A DNA stretch of 7,655 bases from PS1 clade bacterium (lineage in GTDB: Bacteria > Pseudomonadota > Alphaproteobacteria > RS24). Below are positions 5,989 through 7,655 of the stretch, piece after piece. How positions within the stretch are numbered: position 1 is the stretch's first letter; each line of letters starts with the position of its first letter. Made by a program: the position numbers and the translations under genes. The notes beneath the pieces are model-generated. The model did no database searches. It had not been told where the DNA came from and saw only the letters and a program-made list of their open reading frames with translations. The stretch spans positions 1 through 7,655 of the forward strand of contig JADHOK010000061.1 in assembly GCA_016779015.1 (NCBI GenBank). Reading direction: 5' to 3'.

Positions 5989-7149
5989 TTGGACTTTCAG
6001 TTAAGTAACGAGCAGCGCGAATTGCGCGACGCGGCGCGCAAATTTGCCCGCGCCGAAATGCCCGAAGTGGCAGCCTATTGTGAGAAAACCGGTCATCCTG
6101 TGAAACCTGATATGCTGAAAAAACTCGGCGAGATGGGTTTTTTGGGCATAAACATCCCCGAAACGCTGGGCGGGCTGGGCCTCGGCAATTTGGAAGCGCT
6201 GCTGGTGTTGGAGGAGTTTGCCAAAATCTCGTCCGCTTCGGCATTCCCCTTATTCGAAGCCAATGTCGGGCCGGTGCATGCTTTGGTACATTTCGCATCC
6301 GTCAAGCTGAAACAAGAAGTCGTGCCGCAAGTTTGCAAAGGCGAGATGGTGCTGGCCGTCTCCATGTCGGAGCCGCAAGCTGGCAGCGCCCTGACCGACC
6401 TGACCACCAAAGGCGAGATTAAAGACGGCAAAGTGACGTTGAACGGGCAGAAGCGATGGTGCTCGGGCGGCGGCCATTCCGATGGCTATCTGGTCTATTG
6501 CCGCTTGTCAGACGACCCCGGTGCCAAAGGCATTGGCGCGGTGTTTGTGCATAAAGACACGCCGGGTCTGAGCTTTGGCGCGCAAGAAGAGCTGATGGGT
6601 TTTCGCGGCGTGCCGTCGGCTGATATCTTCCTTGATAATGTCACCGTGCCGGAAGACAATATTGTCGTGCCCGCCGGTGGCTTCCGCAAATTGATGGAAG
6701 CTTTCGACCTCGAGCGCTGCGGCAACGCCACCATGGCGTTGGGCCAAGCCTCGGGCGCGCTGGAGGATGTGCTGGATTATGTGCAGGAGCGCCAGCAATT
6801 CGGCAAAGAGCTGGTCGATTTTCAAGGTGTGCAAATCAAGCTGGCGGAAATGCAGATGAAAGTGGAGGCGGCGCGCTTGCTCATCCATCGCGCCGCGGTC
6901 AATGCCGAGGACGGCTTGCCCAGCGTCATCGACAGCTCGGTCGGCAAATGTTTTGCCAATGAAATGTGCCGCGAAGTGACCGGCGCTGCCGTGCAACTTA
7001 TGGGCGGCTATGGCTACTCGCGCGCCTATCCGATGGAGCGGCGTATGCGCGACGCCTGGGGTTGGGGCATTGCCGGCGGGGCGATTGATATCCAAAAGAC
7101 CAATATCGCCGCGGCGATGATTGGACGGCGTTTCGACCAACGCCGCTAG
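5989..7149 (+). CDS. Acyl-CoA dehydrogenase (single-gene, Glu in the isovaleryl-type position)
   Basis: This FAD enzyme is predicted to introduce the alpha,beta double bond into an acyl-CoA, with ETF as electron acceptor. It has 386 residues, a normal full length. The N-terminal helical domain spans about 1-118. The middle domain has AVSMSEPQAGSALTDL (123-138), in which the usual GSD is GSA, and GQKRWCSGGG (153-162). The C-terminal domain has RQQFGKELVDFQGVQIKLAE (268-287), MGGYGYSRAYPMERRMRDAW (338-357) and GIAGGAIDIQKTNIA (360-374). The MCAD catalytic site (YEGT) reads IAGGA, so no Glu there. Glu242 in FDLERCG (239-245) matches the isovaleryl-CoA dehydrogenase position and is the likely base. 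All elements for an active homotetramer are present, unlike the small subunit at 1981-3069. It diverges from the thiolase gene. Substrate unknown; branched, cyclic or dicarboxylic acyl-CoAs are all possible. The start is the TTG with AGGGGAG. Confidence 0.9.
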   Translation: MDFQLSNEQRELRDAARKFARAEMPEVAAYCEKTGHPVKPDMLKKLGEMGFLGINIPETLGGLGLGNLEALLVLEEFAKISSASAFPLFEANVGPVHALVHFASVKLKQEVVPQVCKGEMVLAVSMSEPQAGSALTDLTTKGEIKDGKVTLNGQKRWCSGGGHSDGYLVYCRLSDDPGAKGIGAVFVHKDTPGLSFGAQEELMGFRGVPSADIFLDNVTVPEDNIVVPAGGFRKLMEAFDLERCGNATMALGQASGALEDVLDYVQERQQFGKELVDFQGVQIKLAEMQMKVEAARLLIHRAAVNAEDGLPSVIDSSVGKCFANEMCREVTGAAVQLMGGYGYSRAYPMERRMRDAWGWGIAGGAIDIQKTNIAAAMIGRRFDQRR

Positions 7150-7153
7150 GATT

Positions 7154-7655
7154 TTACTTTAGGAAATCCGGCATATTACCTTCAAAGGCGTCGCCTTTTT
7201 TGCCCGATTTACGCGGTGCTTGCGATTTTGCCGGTTCCGACTTTTCGGATTTGGACGCGGCTTCGTTTCGCTTCGGCTTGGCTGCTTTGTGAGAAGCAGT
7301 GTTATCTGAGATAGCGTTATCAGAAATCGTGTCGCCATTGGTTTTGCCATTGCGGCGATTGCGGCCGAGCAGACCGCGCCGTTTGCCACCACCGGAAGAG
7401 GCTGAAGATTTTGCTTCACCATTATTCTCGGCGCGGCCTTCACTTCTATCTGCGCTGCGGCCCCCACTGCGACTTCTGCCACCGCGGGCGCGCCGCGGCT
7501 TGTCTTCGCCGCCGCCCTCACCATCGTCGCCACCGGCAAAAGCCTCGCGCTCAATGCTGCGTTCAATAAGCTGCTCAATCGCATCGACATATTTGGTGTC
7601 ATTGCGCGTCGCCAGTGTAAACGCTGCGCCGCTGCGCCCGGCCCGGCCGGTGCGA
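7154..7655 (-). CDS. DEAD-box RNA helicase (RhlE-like), C-terminal part (gene runs off the right edge)
   Basis: The visible 166 residues open with RTGRAGRSGAAFTLAT, which is helicase motif VI (HRxGRxGR) and the strand after it, followed by KYVDAIEQLIERSI, the end of the second RecA-like domain. From about residue 40 to 155 comes a low-complexity tail rich in Arg, Gly, Ser and Lys (for example RRARGGRSRSGGRS), expected to be disordered and to bind RNA. The chain ends GNMPDFLK, resembling the short 'VPAFL' ending of many RhlE proteins. Such helicases remodel ribosomal or messenger RNA, often in cold or in ribosome assembly. The ATP-binding and DEAD motifs are outside the window, so the family call rests on motif VI and the tail. 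The stop lies only 4 bases from the stop of the convergent ACAD gene. The 147-residue frame on the same strand (7159-7602) is a shadow. Confidence 0.85.
   Translation of the reverse strand, partial: RTGRAGRSGAAFTLATRNDTKYVDAIEQLIERSIEREAFAGGDDGEGGGEDKPRRARGGRSRSGGRSADRSEGRAENNGEAKSSASSGGGKRRGLLGRNRRNGKTNGDTISDNAISDNTASHKAAKPKRNEAASKSEKSEPAKSQAPRKSGKKGDAFEGNMPDFLK

Noticed and set aside
7159..7602. 147-codon minus-strand frame in the helicase region
   Set aside because: It is in the wrong frame. The neighbouring frame gives the helicase motif VI (RTGRAGRSG) and a natural stop at 7154.

Overview
The window looks like a stretch of an alphaproteobacterial chromosome carrying acyl-CoA (fatty-acid-, steroid- or cyclic-acid-type) catabolism genes between two housekeeping genes. 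The taxon is an inference from the style of the LptF, RhlE-like helicase and thiolase sequences, the moderately high GC with many G/C-ending codons, and strong GGAG-type ribosome binding sites. I cannot name a genus. I see no insertion sequence, phage gene, tRNA, rRNA or CRISPR array.

Layout, left to right. (1) The minus strand at the left edge carries the first 209 residues of LptF, a permease subunit of the lipopolysaccharide exporter. (2) Divergent from it, on the plus strand, two acyl-CoA dehydrogenase (ACAD) genes lie 9 bases apart: a 402-residue subunit that keeps a catalytic-type glutamate and a 362-residue partner that appears to have lost it. This is the pattern of heteromeric ACADs (PimC/PimD-like, or the mycobacterial ChsE/FadE pairs). 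(3) Converging on the pair, and overlapping its 3' end by 26 bases, is a small minus-strand gene for a probable lipoprotein of about 120 residues. Upstream of it on the same strand is a 338-residue protein with a 2-oxoglutarate/Fe(II) oxygenase-like HxD...H pattern and unknown substrate. (4) Further upstream on the minus strand, behind a convincing intrinsic terminator, is a complete thiolase with Cys, NEAF, His and Cys catalytic motifs. (5) Divergent from the thiolase across about 154 bases is a third, single-gene ACAD that starts with TTG. (6) Converging on it with only 4 bases between stop codons is the C-terminal part of a DEAD-box RNA helicase, cut by the right edge.

How they may work together: ACADs make the alpha,beta double bond of an acyl-CoA and thiolase performs the final C-C cleavage, so two kinds of beta-oxidation step are encoded. 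Hydratase, hydroxyacyl-CoA dehydrogenase and CoA-ligase genes are absent from the window, so the substrate cannot be fixed. The thiolase/ACAD divergent spacer holds a 7-base inverted repeat (TATTGGC/GCCAATA) that brackets a candidate -35 box, a possible operator for joint control. The oxygenase-like protein and the small lipoprotein are the least understood genes here. I found no clear sign of a wholly new multi-gene system.
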